A DNA stretch of 62,640 bases from contig CAKRJT010000016.1 of NCBI GenBank assembly GCA_934351925.1, positions 1 to 62,640 of the forward strand, written 5' to 3'. Shown here piece after piece: positions 15,237-23,703 of this stretch; position 1 is the first letter of the stretch; the number at the start of each line of letters is the position of its first letter. Origin of the DNA: an uncultured Lachnospiraceae bacterium. Its GTDB lineage: Bacteria; Bacillota; Clostridia; Lachnospirales; Lachnospiraceae. A program made the position numbers and the translations under genes. Under the pieces are notes generated by a model, which had not been told where the DNA came from, made no database searches, and worked only from the letters and a program-made list of their open reading frames with translations.

Positions 15237-16006
15237 AGGTTATTGATAAATCGGGAAAGACGCGTTTTGCCGCGAGTGGGGAAAATGAGGCTGTGCTCGT
15301 GAATACCTCGGAGTATTTCGAAGGCGACAGGATAAGTCTTGAGACCGGGGAAAAGAATATATATGTGTGGTTTCAGGCGGACGATGCGCTCGGAGCCGCG
15401 CTTGTGTATATAACCGACAATATATCGTTTAATATACCTTTTGGCGAGAAGAGGATAAGCTATTCGCCGAAGGCATTTATGGGAAGCCGGCATTATCTGT
15501 ATGCGAGGATTGCCCGTGAGGACGAGTTGAAAAGCTACAGAAATCTTGCACTCAACGTGTATGACCAGCACGGCGACACGCACTGCTATCCGCACGCTTT
15601 CGCCAACGTGGAGACGAGGGGCGAGGCTGTGTTCGCGGCGAGAAATGCGATAGACGGCGTGGTGGCGAACCTCTCACACGGCGAGTGGCCTTACGAGTCG
15701 TGGGGCATCAATCGAAATCCCGACGCCGAGATGACTGTCGATTTTGGCAGGGAGGTCATGGTGGACAGGGTTGTGCTCTACACGAGAGCGGATTTTCCGC
15801 ACGATAGCTGGTGGACGAATGTCACATTGAAGTTCTCGGACGGAACGGAAGTTTCGTGGGATTTGGAGAAGAGCGTTAAGCCGCATGAGCTTAAGTTTCC
15901 ACCTAAGAAGGTTACTTCGGTGACGCTGTGTAAGCTCATAAAAGCTGAGGATGATTCACCGTTCCCGGCGCTGTCGCAGATTGAAGTCTACGGATTTATA
16001 AATTGA
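15218..16006 (+). CDS. F5/8 type C-like carbohydrate-binding protein
   Basis: 262 residues. The C-terminal ~150 residues (A-R-N-A-I-D-G, S-W-G-I-N-R, M-T-V-D-F-G-R, V-D-R-V-V-L-Y-T-R-A-D-F-P-H-D, and S-Q-I-E-V-Y-G at the end) form a discoidin/F5-8C-like beta-sandwich; the first ~110 residues are another beta-rich domain. There is no signal peptide, so it is probably intracellular, which is unusual for a binding module. The ATG at 15218 is preferred because AAAGGA is at the right distance and the gene overlaps the DUF624 stop. It is the last gene of the operon. An accessory enzyme or substrate-binding role is a guess. Confidence 0.6.
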   Translation: MSELSLKVIDKSGKTRFAASGENEAVLVNTSEYFEGDRISLETGEKNIYVWFQADDALGAALVYITDNISFNIPFGEKRISYSPKAFMGSRHYLYARIAREDELKSYRNLALNVYDQHGDTHCYPHAFANVETRGEAVFAARNAIDGVVANLSHGEWPYESWGINRNPDAEMTVDFGREVMVDRVVLYTRADFPHDSWWTNVTLKFSDGTEVSWDLEKSVKPHELKFPPKKVTSVTLCKLIKAEDDSPFPALSQIEVYGFIN

Positions 16007-16009
16007 CAG

Positions 16010-16057
16010 GACTGCTGTTTGTCGAAGTGTGAAAGCGACAAACAGCAGTCTTTTTTT
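16010..16057 (+). terminator. Strong terminator of the glycan operon
   Basis: GACTGCTGTTTGTCG at 16010-16024 pairs perfectly with CGACAAACAGCAGTC at 16036-16050 and is followed by seven T residues, three bases after the last stop codon. Confidence 0.95.
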
Positions 16058-16136
16058 GCAGGGAAGGTAAACTGGTGCGGTCATTTTATACTTTTTTTAT
16101 AATTTTATAAATATCATAGTAAAATATTTTATTATG

Positions 16137-16145
16137 TGCTACAAT
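16137..16145 (+). promoter_or_regulatory. Extended -10 promoter of the chemoreceptor gene
   Basis: TGCTACAAT gives a TGn-extended -10 about 70 bases upstream of the start. The same ATGTGCTACAAT string appears at 19083-19094. No flagellar sigma-28 type site was seen. Confidence 0.45.
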
Positions 16146-16216
16146 GCATACAAAATAATGAGTGCGATTACAGTAGATAACAGCGATTACACTTATGAGA
16201 AAATTGGAGGAACAAT

Positions 16217-18310
16217 ATGGATTACGATGAGAAAGAATTTCAGGCGCGGGCTAACAGGATTGCGCGTGGAATGTGGCTGGCAATGTTGCTGGTGTTGACG
16301 ATGTCGTTTGGAATTAAAGTAGCAAAAGGACAGACATCTGCTATATATTATGTGCTTATGCTGTTATGCGGTTGGCTGCCGTTTGCCGGTGGAATGGTTT
16401 TGCTGAAGGTACAGGGAGGACATGCAAAGCGTTTTAAAGAAGTGCTTGCTTATGGGTACTGTCTGTTATATCTCTACATTATGGTGACATCTCCGGGGTC
16501 ATTTGCATTTACATATATTTTTCCGGTTGCCAGTATGATTACCATATACAAAGATAAGAAGTTTTTCATGCGTTTTTCCACTATGAATTTGATAATAGTT
16601 ATTATGAACATTATAGTGGGTTACTGGAGTGGTCTGAGAAGCGCAAGTGATATGACAAATTATCAGATGGAATTTGGAATTACCTTGTTGTGCTATTTCG
16701 GATACATTATGTCTATGAGCCATCAGATAAAATCAGATAATGCTCTTTTAGGTTCAGTCAAGGAGAATTTAAACCGTGTGGTAATGACCGTTCAGAAGGT
16801 AAAGGGAGCAAGCAATACGATAGTCGACGGCGTCACGGTTGTGCGTGAGCTGTCGGAGGAGAATAAGGAAGGCGCGAGTGCGGTTGTATTCAGAATGGAA
16901 AATCTTACTGAGAAGAATAATGTTCTCAGCGGAAAAATTGACTCCTCAATGGATATGACACAGGATATCAACGACCAGGTTGAGAATGTTGCAGGTCTTG
17001 TAGAGCATATCGTAGAGATAAGCGAGAAGTCGGCAGAACATGCGGGCACGAGCTCAAAACAGCTTGAGGAGGCTGTTGAGTCCACGAACACAATGGCTAA
17101 GCTCTCGGCTGAGGTTGAGAACATATTGAAGGATTTCCACAACCAGTTTGAGCGCGTTAAGGAGGAGACGAGTACCATCGAGGGCATTACCTCACAGACT
17201 AACCTTCTTGCACTCAATGCATCAATTGAGGCGGCAAGAGCGGGCGATGCCGGAAGAGGTTTTGCTGTTGTAGCCGATGAGATAAGAAATCTGAGTACGG
17301 GAACCAAGAATTCGTCGGGAAGCATTATGGAAGCACTCATGCTTCTTGAGAGTACCTCGGATAAGATGACTGAGTCCATCACGACCATACTTAAGCTTAT
17401 ATCCGAGACACTTGAGACGATGCAGGTTGTCAATAACAGCGTAGGAACCATAGCGGGCGACTCAAAGCAGCTCGGAGACGAGATACAGGTTGTCGATTCG
17501 GCAATGAAACATGTTGAGACTTCGAACCGGAGCATGGTTGAGAACATGAAGCAGGTTCGGGATATCATGGTGACGATAGTTGAGGGAGTTAAGGAGTCCG
17601 AGGAGACAACCAAGACCATGATGAGCAAGTATGAGGAGACAGCAAAGAATGTTGTCGACATAGAGAACGTCGTAGGTAAGCTGGTAGCAGAGCTTGGAGC
17701 CGGCGGATTTATGAGCACTGAGGATTTGAGACCGGGAATGAGTGTGTCTTTATTTGAGCAGGGCAGTGATATTGAATATCGCACCGAGATAGACTCAGTC
17801 AAGAATGGAAAGGTACTTATCAGATCGGCGCAGAGGTTGTCTAATTTCCTTGGCGAGTTTAGAAGAAAGAAATTTGAGATTCGTATTATCGTGGATAATG
17901 CCGTGTATATCTGGAAGGATACGCAGATTATTGCAGATAGGGAATTCCCGGGCTTCTATGAGCCTGTATTAGACGCAAGACCTCAGGTTATGAATAGAAG
18001 AAAGTATCCAAGACTGTCGATGAGTAATACCTGCGAGGCTGTTATTAAGGGTTCAGCTCATGCAGCAACAGGAAAGGTCGTCAATATAAGTGCCGGCGGT
18101 TTTGCATTTGAGGTTAAGAACCCAGAGTTTAAGAACGCTATAGGAAAGGAAGTAGAACTCAGGATAAATAACTTTGATTTGCTGAAGGATAAAAAGCTTG
18201 GCGGTATTATCATACGTTCTACGGACGACGACGGCACCTACATTGTAGGTTGTCGTATGCCGGAGGATAATGAGGAGATTATGAATTACGTCAACATGAG
18301 AATGAAGTAG
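16217..18310 (+). CDS. Methyl-accepting chemotaxis protein with C-terminal PilZ domain
   Basis: 697 residues. About six transmembrane helices (20-180) replace the usual periplasmic ligand domain. A long signalling coiled coil contains the hairpin tip block L-A-L-N-A-S-I-E-A-A-R-A-G-D-A-G-R-G-F-A-V-V-A near 335-360. The C-terminal third holds a PilZN-like region (G-M-S-V-S-L-F) and a PilZ domain with R-K-Y-P-R (RxxxR, near 593) and N-I-S-A-G-G (near 618), the c-di-GMP-binding motifs. It should pass a membrane or c-di-GMP signal to CheA/CheW. AATTGGAGG precedes the ATG. Confidence 0.88.
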   Translation: MDYDEKEFQARANRIARGMWLAMLLVLTMSFGIKVAKGQTSAIYYVLMLLCGWLPFAGGMVLLKVQGGHAKRFKEVLAYGYCLLYLYIMVTSPGSFAFTYIFPVASMITIYKDKKFFMRFSTMNLIIVIMNIIVGYWSGLRSASDMTNYQMEFGITLLCYFGYIMSMSHQIKSDNALLGSVKENLNRVVMTVQKVKGASNTIVDGVTVVRELSEENKEGASAVVFRMENLTEKNNVLSGKIDSSMDMTQDINDQVENVAGLVEHIVEISEKSAEHAGTSSKQLEEAVESTNTMAKLSAEVENILKDFHNQFERVKEETSTIEGITSQTNLLALNASIEAARAGDAGRGFAVVADEIRNLSTGTKNSSGSIMEALMLLESTSDKMTESITTILKLISETLETMQVVNNSVGTIAGDSKQLGDEIQVVDSAMKHVETSNRSMVENMKQVRDIMVTIVEGVKESEETTKTMMSKYEETAKNVVDIENVVGKLVAELGAGGFMSTEDLRPGMSVSLFEQGSDIEYRTEIDSVKNGKVLIRSAQRLSNFLGEFRRKKFEIRIIVDNAVYIWKDTQIIADREFPGFYEPVLDARPQVMNRRKYPRLSMSNTCEAVIKGSAHAATGKVVNISAGGFAFEVKNPEFKNAIGKEVELRINNFDLLKDKKLGGIIIRSTDDDGTYIVGCRMPEDNEEIMNYVNMRMK

Positions 18311-18320
18311 TTTGTAAATA

Positions 18321-18387
18321 AAAAGAGCTGTCGTCCAAATCAGTTCCACTGCGTTTATGCAGGGAAATGATAGGCTGCAGCCCTTTT
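18321..18387 (+). terminator. Terminator-like structure after the chemoreceptor
   Basis: AAAAGAGCTG at 18321-18330 pairs with CAGCCCTTTT at 18378-18387 (one mismatch), enclosing a small CTGC/GCAG hairpin. It is followed by a T-rich stretch and lies between convergent genes, so it may serve both strands. Confidence 0.55.
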
Positions 18388-18418
18388 GTTTTATGATTTA
18401 TTATTTTTTATGAATAAA

Positions 18419-18937
18419 TTATTTGAGGCTGAGTCGTTCCTGTATATACGCCATAACCTGTCCTTTGGAGAGGTTGAGCGAGAAGGAAAACTCCTCGTTT
18501 ACAAAGCGCTCGGTCTCCTTGAGTATCATCTCATCAGAGGAGGAAAGCTTCCTGCCGCAGGCGGCAAGCTCCTTCTTCTTCGCATAGATGCAGGTCGCGA
18601 GCATAAGCATGTCCTGCTGATTTTTGGCGGAAAGGATTCCCTTGAAACGCTCCATGCGGATCCGCCTGTCATCAGGCCATATAATATACTGTGTGCGTAC
18701 ATTGTCAAGAAGGGCATCAATCTCCTCCTTGGACATAATGCGACGCATTTTTCCGGTCAGCTTTTCATTGTCTACGGGGACATACACGAAGGAGCCGGGA
18801 TTTCCTATTGGGCGCAGAACATAGCACAGGCGCTCGCTGTTCCAGTAATCGAATTTCTTCGCAGTGATATCTTCGATAAGACATACTCCGGCATTGTCGT
18901 AGACGATGTAATCAGATTTCTCAAAATTTGTCATCAT
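18419..18937 (-). CDS. CarD-family transcription regulator
   Basis: 172 residues. The N-terminal Tudor-like domain (~1-60) has Y-I-V-Y-D-N-A-G-V-C-L-I-E-D-I, the hallmark of CarD/CdnL/TRCF RNA-polymerase-interacting proteins, and the rest is helical. It binds the RNA polymerase beta subunit and tunes promoter opening. The start at 18937 is chosen because AAAGGA is nine bases upstream; a longer frame to 18967 has no ribosome site. It is monocistronic and convergent with the chemoreceptor gene. Confidence 0.82.
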   Translation of the reverse strand: MMTNFEKSDYIVYDNAGVCLIEDITAKKFDYWNSERLCYVLRPIGNPGSFVYVPVDNEKLTGKMRRIMSKEEIDALLDNVRTQYIIWPDDRRIRMERFKGILSAKNQQDMLMLATCIYAKKKELAACGRKLSSSDEMILKETERFVNEEFSFSLNLSKGQVMAYIQERLSLK

Positions 18938-19085
18938 TTCACCATATCCTTTATCGTTGAATAACACACATAGCTACTTATCTAATTATACATTATTTTT
19001 TTATAAAATGTAAGTGAAAAATTTGATTTTATAAGGTTTTTATGCCAAAAAATTGTTGTTTTGGTTGTGCGTATGACACAATATG

Positions 19086-19094
19086 TGCTACAAT
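19086..19094 (+). promoter_or_regulatory. Extended -10 promoter
   Basis: TGCTACAAT about 85 bases before the ATG at 19179, identical to the site before the chemoreceptor gene. The -35 region is weak. Confidence 0.4.
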
Positions 19095-19178
19095 AAGTTA
19101 TAAACGGCGTAAGGGTAAAGAGAGGGTGACGGACAGCGGAATTATTGGACTCGTTTCGTTACAAGAAGGAAATAATTG

Positions 19179-19721
19179 ATGAGTGAAAAGGATAATAAAA
19201 ACAGGATTGATATAAAGAAAATGAGCGGATCTGCGAGGGAGGTTCTGGGCGCTGTTGTGGGACTTGCAAAGACCTGTGGGAACAACCCGTACACGGACGA
19301 TACGATAAGACTTATATGCGATACTCTGTTGGAGCTGAAGGTTAGGTGTGATGTTGGTGGTCAGACGGCAGAAGGCGGAACGGATTTGGCTGAGAATTGT
19401 GATGAGGCAGGGCTTATAGAGCAGCTTCACGCGGAGAAATACAGAATTTCCCCGGGGTGTGCAGTGTGCCAGTCGAGATGCGGCAACACGGACGACTACG
19501 ATATCGCACTGATTTCAGACGAAGAACAGGAGAAGTTTCATATTAAGGAAGAGCTTATATATTATGCATTTGAGCTTGCAAAGGCGGCACAGAGGGACAA
19601 TGCGCTGTATTCTGATGATGGCTACAGGTTGGTGCTCCTCGGTGTGCTCACGGTGCTGTCATATGACATGTCCGTCAAGGGGCTTGAAAATGCGTTGGAG
19701 CAGGCGAAAAGGCAGTTATGA
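19179..19721 (+). CDS. Cysteine-containing hypothetical protein, 180 aa
   Basis: ATG at 19179 has GAAGGA eight bases upstream. The protein is soluble and mostly helical, with a central G-C-A-V-C-Q-S-R-C-G-N cluster (C-x2-C-x3-C) plus further cysteines (T-C-G-N-N, L-I-C-D, V-R-C-D). This could bind a metal or Fe-S centre. I do not recognise a named family. Its stop lies 63 bases before the acetylesterase start, suggesting co-transcription. Confidence 0.6.
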   Translation: MSEKDNKNRIDIKKMSGSAREVLGAVVGLAKTCGNNPYTDDTIRLICDTLLELKVRCDVGGQTAEGGTDLAENCDEAGLIEQLHAEKYRISPGCAVCQSRCGNTDDYDIALISDEEQEKFHIKEELIYYAFELAKAAQRDNALYSDDGYRLVLLGVLTVLSYDMSVKGLENALEQAKRQL

Positions 19722-19783
19722 GTGCGAAGTGCAGAGCTTCGGGACTATTTAATCACCGCTGGACGGTGACATGGAGGATTGAT

Positions 19784-20905
19784 ATGACTACTATACATTT
19801 GATAGGTGATTCGCTCGTCACGGCTTATGGAAGTGACGAGGAGAATATTATAGGGGGCTGGGGCGACCACCTCGGCTGTTTTTTTGATGAGAAGAAAGTT
19901 GTTGTGCGCGATTATGCACAGGCGGGCAGAAGCACGAGAAGCTTTTTGAACGAAGGACGCTTTCTCGATGATGAGAGATTTGGAACTGCGGATTTCCCTT
20001 ATCTTGGACCTGTCTATCCGCAGATAAAGCCGGGCGATTTTGTTTTCATCGAGTTTGGACATAATGATGATGACAGCCGGGAGAAGGTGAACCTCTTTGA
20101 CAGAATGACGCCGCTCGGAGAGCCGGATGCGGATGGAGTGTACCCGACGGTTGAGCCGAAGGAGTATATGAAGGTATCCAATAAGATAATACCAGAGAGT
20201 TACCCGAAGCTTATGAGAGAGTCCGGCATTGCGGAGGATGAGATTCCCGCTCTTATTAAAAAGGGCATGGAACTCATGCCGCGCTACGGTGCACTTTACT
20301 ATTCCTACGACTGTGGTGCGACCTACAAGGGGTATCTTAAGTTCTATGTGGACGCGGTGCGCTACAAGGGTGCATATCCGGTTCTAGTCACACCGACGAG
20401 CAGACTCAAGATGGAGGATGGGAAGATAATCCCTTTTGCGGGGCATCACGGAAACATGGACGCCTTTGGAGCTTTTCCGCGTATCAGGGCGGTGTGGCAG
20501 CTCGCAGAGGAGCTTGCTGTTCCGGTTATAGACTTGTTCGGCTACAGCAGGAGTGTGTTCGAGTATCTGGGCTATGACAAGGCAACCTATCTGCAGAGCA
20601 TAACGGACGAGGACGGTGTGCTTATCGGCGGTGTGAGAATGGGAAAGCCGGGAAGCTGGCCTGTGGATTATAACGAGAGAAGAGAGAGCGGAAGCTTCGG
20701 AGGTTTTGACGACACGCATCAGAACCGTTTTGGCTCGTACCTTTTTGCAGGATTTATTGCAAAAAATACGGCAGGGCTTGAGCATTTTCCTAAGGATGCG
20801 CTTCTTGACGTGCCGACGAAGGTTACGGTGTGTCCCGACGGGTTAAAAAATGAGCGCGGAGCATTATTCGGACTGGAGGATAACTATGGCAGCTACGAAC
20901 TGTGA
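19784..20905 (+). CDS. CE12-type rhamnogalacturonan acetylesterase (SGNH hydrolase)
   Basis: 373 residues. Block I is I-G-D-S-L (nucleophile S10), block III is F-G-H-N-D (around 98) and block V is D-D-T-H-Q-N (D and H around 310), which together form the SGNH triad. The order and length match CE12 enzymes that remove acetyl groups from pectic rhamnogalacturonan. The ATG at 19784 is chosen because GGAGG is seven bases upstream. There is no signal peptide, so it works on imported oligosaccharides. The last 20 bases overlap the next gene. Related plant-glycan genes lie at 4-16 kb and 24-31 kb. Confidence 0.75.
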   Translation: MTTIHLIGDSLVTAYGSDEENIIGGWGDHLGCFFDEKKVVVRDYAQAGRSTRSFLNEGRFLDDERFGTADFPYLGPVYPQIKPGDFVFIEFGHNDDDSREKVNLFDRMTPLGEPDADGVYPTVEPKEYMKVSNKIIPESYPKLMRESGIAEDEIPALIKKGMELMPRYGALYYSYDCGATYKGYLKFYVDAVRYKGAYPVLVTPTSRLKMEDGKIIPFAGHHGNMDAFGAFPRIRAVWQLAEELAVPVIDLFGYSRSVFEYLGYDKATYLQSITDEDGVLIGGVRMGKPGSWPVDYNERRESGSFGGFDDTHQNRFGSYLFAGFIAKNTAGLEHFPKDALLDVPTKVTVCPDGLKNERGALFGLEDNYGSYEL

Positions 20906-21065
20906 TATGTGCAGTTATTATGTATATGACGAGGAGTCGGAGTGTTATGTGTGCGACATGGACTTGGACGAGGACGACCTCGTGAAATTTTTGCAGGGAA
21001 CGAATGACAGATGTGCGTACTTTTCGATGAACGATGAGTATGCGGTTGTAAGAAAGCAGATGTAA
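20886..21065 (+). CDS. DUF6472-like small Cys-rich protein, 59 aa
   Basis: It starts at the ATG at 20886, inside the end of the acetylesterase gene, with GGAGG in place. The sequence holds C-D-M-C-S-Y-Y-V-Y-D-E, C-Y-V-C-D-M-D-L-D-E-D and a later C-A-Y-F, four or five cysteines in the pattern of the DUF6472 family of Clostridia. This would suit zinc binding. Role unknown. Confidence 0.7.
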   Translation: MAATNCDMCSYYVYDEESECYVCDMDLDEDDLVKFLQGTNDRCAYFSMNDEYAVVRKQM

Positions 21066-21117
21066 GCTTAAAAGGCTTACCATCTATAAATGTATTCAAT
21101 AAAAGATGAGGTAATTT

Positions 21118-21993
21118 ATGTTTCGTATAATTTCAGATGGTTCCTGTGACTTAGGCACGGAGCGCGCAAAAAAATATGATATAGATGTCGTTCCTTTTTA
21201 TGTCTCTTTCGACGAGAAGCAGTACGACAGGGAGATTGTCGATATAGGAATACGGGATTTCTATGAGAGAATGGTGAGGGACAAGGGCGTGTACCCTAAA
21301 TCGTCCATGCCGTCTGTGGATGACTATGTGAAGTCATTCATGCCTTATGTGGAAAAAGGCGAGGAGATTTTGTGTCTGTGCATCACTACCAAGTTCTCGG
21401 GCTCCTACAACTCGGCTATGAACGCGAAAAACATGATTCTTGAGGATTATCCTGACGCAGTCATCGAGGTCATGGACACGCAGGTAGACACGGTGCTGCA
21501 GGGAATATTCACACTCGAGGCTGCAAGGATGCGCGATGCGGGCTGGAGCCTTTCCGATACGGTAAAGAGACTTAACGAGATGATACCTCATTCGAGAATA
21601 CTGTTCACGGTCGGCTCAATGGACTATCTTGTGCATGGCGGAAGAGCCGGAAGGACAGCGGGAATAATCGCGGGAACGCTCGGACTCAAGCCTATGATAA
21701 TATTGAAGGACGGAGAGATTTTCTCAGGAGGAATAGCGCATGGAAGAAAGAAGTCCATGCTCAAGGTCATCGACCTCATGCACAAGTACTTTGCGGAGAC
21801 GGGTGAGAACATTGACGATTATGTGATTGTCGTCGGCTTCGGCTACGATGAGGAGGAGGCGGTACGCTTCCGCGATATGGTTCAGGCTGACACCGGAAGA
21901 AACGATATCGACATATTTCAGATAGGTGCGACCATAGCGGTTCACACGGGACCTTATCCGCTCGGAGTGGGAATACTCAGGAAAGCATTCTAA
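21118..21993 (+). CDS. DegV family fatty-acid-binding protein
   Basis: 291 residues, full length. I-S-D-G-S-C-D-L at the N-terminus, I-T-T-K-F-S-G-S-Y-N-S-A near residue 93, and the G-R-A-G-R-T-A-G block followed by L-G-L-K-P-M define the DegV fold, which carries a fatty acid (FakB-like) for phosphorylation by FakA. No fakA gene is nearby. AGATGAGG precedes the ATG. Confidence 0.9.
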   Translation: MFRIISDGSCDLGTERAKKYDIDVVPFYVSFDEKQYDREIVDIGIRDFYERMVRDKGVYPKSSMPSVDDYVKSFMPYVEKGEEILCLCITTKFSGSYNSAMNAKNMILEDYPDAVIEVMDTQVDTVLQGIFTLEAARMRDAGWSLSDTVKRLNEMIPHSRILFTVGSMDYLVHGGRAGRTAGIIAGTLGLKPMIILKDGEIFSGGIAHGRKKSMLKVIDLMHKYFAETGENIDDYVIVVGFGYDEEEAVRFRDMVQADTGRNDIDIFQIGATIAVHTGPYPLGVGILRKAF

Positions 21994-22039
21994 AGGATGC
22001 GGTTTTTACCTTATAAAATGAAAGGGGGATGGAAAACGT

Positions 22040-22459
22040 ATGAGTGAAAAGAAATTAGCTGCATTAACCTTTGACGACGGTCCGGCGGAGGGCGTTACCG
22101 ATAAGGTACTTGATGTTCTTGAGGAAAATAAAATTGTGGCAAGCTTTTTTCTTATCGGGAACAATATCACCGATGATACGGCTCATTTGGTAAAGCGCGC
22201 CTACAGCATGGGCTGTTCAATCGAGAATCATTCGAGAACACATAGTGCCATGCCCGATTTGGGTGATCAGGAGATTCTTGATGAGATAAGCTACACCTCG
22301 GATGTTATTGAGAAGATAACAGGCGATAAGCCTCAGTTTTTCAGACCGCCGTATATTGCGCTCGATAAGCGGATGTACGACCTCATTGACCTCACCTTTA
22401 TATGCGGCTGTGGCTGTGAGGACTGGTTGGACGAGGTGACGGCACGGTGCGGCTCCTGA
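22040..22459 (+). CDS. Polysaccharide deacetylase (NodB domain), C-terminally truncated
   Basis: The first ~133 residues of a CE4-type deacetylase: T-F-D-D-G-P (catalytic base and metal Asp), N-H-S-R-T-H-S (metal-binding His pair) and F-R-P-P-Y. The family then needs the final motif with a catalytic His, which is missing. At E-D-W-L-D-E-V-T-A the frame runs into foreign sequence and stops at 22459. The sequence after the break is the end of a cupin gene in another frame, so a deletion has joined two genes. Probably inactive. GGGGGATGG precedes the ATG. Confidence 0.75.
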   Translation: MSEKKLAALTFDDGPAEGVTDKVLDVLEENKIVASFFLIGNNITDDTAHLVKRAYSMGCSIENHSRTHSAMPDLGDQEILDEISYTSDVIEKITGDKPQFFRPPYIALDKRMYDLIDLTFICGCGCEDWLDEVTARCGS

Positions 22460-22562
22460 CAGTTGGTTCAGCCATCTCGCCGTCGAGGTTCCGGGCGAGG
22501 ACGGCTCGAACGAGTGGTGTGAGCCTGTATCCGATGAGGAATACGGTAAGCTCAAATTTTAA
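22443..22562 (+). pseudogene. 3' remnant of a cupin gene
   Basis: In a frame different from the deacetylase, 39 codons read H-G-A-A-P-D-S-W-F-S-H-L-A-V-E-V-P-G, then N-E-W-C-E-P-V-S-D-E-E-Y. This is the typical C-terminal end of small cupin proteins related to carboxymuconolactone-associated cupins. There is no start. It marks the right side of a deletion scar. Confidence 0.7.
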
Positions 22563-22590
22563 CACATTTCAAAAAAGTGAATAAAAAGCA

Positions 22591-23448
22591 TTATCTCTCC
22601 CTATATTCCGAAGGTCTAACCCCCTCACAATCACGAAAACAAGTACAAAATCTGCTTTCGTCGGCGAAACCGCTGGCAAAGCAGATTTCTTTTATTGTGA
22701 GGCTGGTGTTCTTTAAAAGGTATTTGGCGTGATTTAAGCGGGTGTTTATGAGGTATTCGTGTGGCGTACAGCCCGTGCGCTTTTTAAAGAGGCGTATAAA
22801 ATAAAAGCGGCTCAGGCTTGCGAGCGCTGCGAGGTCATCCACGGACAGCTCCTCCGCAAAATGTGAGTTGATGTAGCTTGTGACAGCCGATATTGAATCC
22901 TTGTAATTGATGGAAGATAGAGAAATGTCTTTATTGTCAGCGCTTTTATCGGCAGCTCCGCGCGAAAAATCAGCGAGCATTTCCGTTATAGTCATGGACA
23001 TGGATGCCTCGGCAGGAATTTTTCCGCACGAAAATGCAGCTATGAGAGAGGCAAGACCTGTTGGTTCTCCGCAAAAAACAGGGGCGGCACTGTCGTATAT
23101 TCTGCTCAGATATTCGTAGTATTTCACGGCGGCGGCTCCGTCAATGTGAATCCAGTCAGCCTCCCAGCCCTCGCTGCTCTCATAACCGTGAGGTTCATAG
23201 CAATTTATCAAAACCGCTTGCCCTGATGTCACTTTGACGTCACTTCCCGAAGAGTGCACCGTGCAGCTCCCGGAGCGCACATACATAATAAGGATGCTGT
23301 CGTAGCTGTTCCTGTTAAGCGTATAGCCGGCACAATACACAAAATGTCCGATACACACAGGATAAACAAATGACGACACAGCCTCCTGGGTCGGAGTGTA
23401 GATAAAATATTCAGATGTGTATTTTACCAGTTCTTCGCTTGTTTTCAT
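22591..23448 (-). CDS. AraC family transcription regulator
   Basis: 285 residues. An N-terminal cupin-like ligand domain (~20-150) is followed by the double helix-turn-helix (~190-285) with L-S-R-F-Y-F-I-R-L-F-K-K-R-T-G and F-A-S-G-F-A-D-E-S-R-F-C-T-C-F. It probably responds to a sugar and controls the divergent DUF5107/GH35/GH31 cluster starting at 23891. The long palindromic intergenic region between them may include its operators. Confidence 0.82.
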   Translation of the reverse strand: MKTSEELVKYTSEYFIYTPTQEAVSSFVYPVCIGHFVYCAGYTLNRNSYDSILIMYVRSGSCTVHSSGSDVKVTSGQAVLINCYEPHGYESSEGWEADWIHIDGAAAVKYYEYLSRIYDSAAPVFCGEPTGLASLIAAFSCGKIPAEASMSMTITEMLADFSRGAADKSADNKDISLSSINYKDSISAVTSYINSHFAEELSVDDLAALASLSRFYFIRLFKKRTGCTPHEYLINTRLNHAKYLLKNTSLTIKEICFASGFADESRFCTCFRDCEGVRPSEYRER

Positions 23449-23494
23449 GTGGAATCTCCATTCATGTTCGCGCTAAAATTTATTATTTGTGTTA

Positions 23495-23559
23495 GATTCA
23501 GGTGTAAAAACATGCAGCTTTGCTTTTTATATGTATGTCATGTTTTTACATCTGAATCC
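23495..23559. repeat. 65-bp palindromic element
   Basis: GATTCAGGTGTAAAAACATG at 23495-23514 and its near-perfect inverse at 23540-23559 (19 of 20) enclose a 25-base core. The 20-base end matches the end of the 306-bp element at 47080 in 17 of 20 positions, so both probably belong to one family of mobile palindromes. No T run follows, so a terminator is unlikely. Confidence 0.6.
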
Positions 23560-23703
23560 ATATAGCGTATTAATGCAAGTATAAGAGCAATTTTTATAAA
23601 TATAACAGCAAATGACAGCAATGTCAACTTGGCACCAAAGTGCTATTATATGTCGTGAAAAAGAAATTTATTGTATGCGAGCTATATATTTTGCTACTTA
23701 ACA

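Noticed and set aside
16792..17802. Long antisense frame in the chemoreceptor gene
   Set aside because: It is a shadow of the biased codon use in the coiled-coil region; the sense strand has a complete, recognisable protein.
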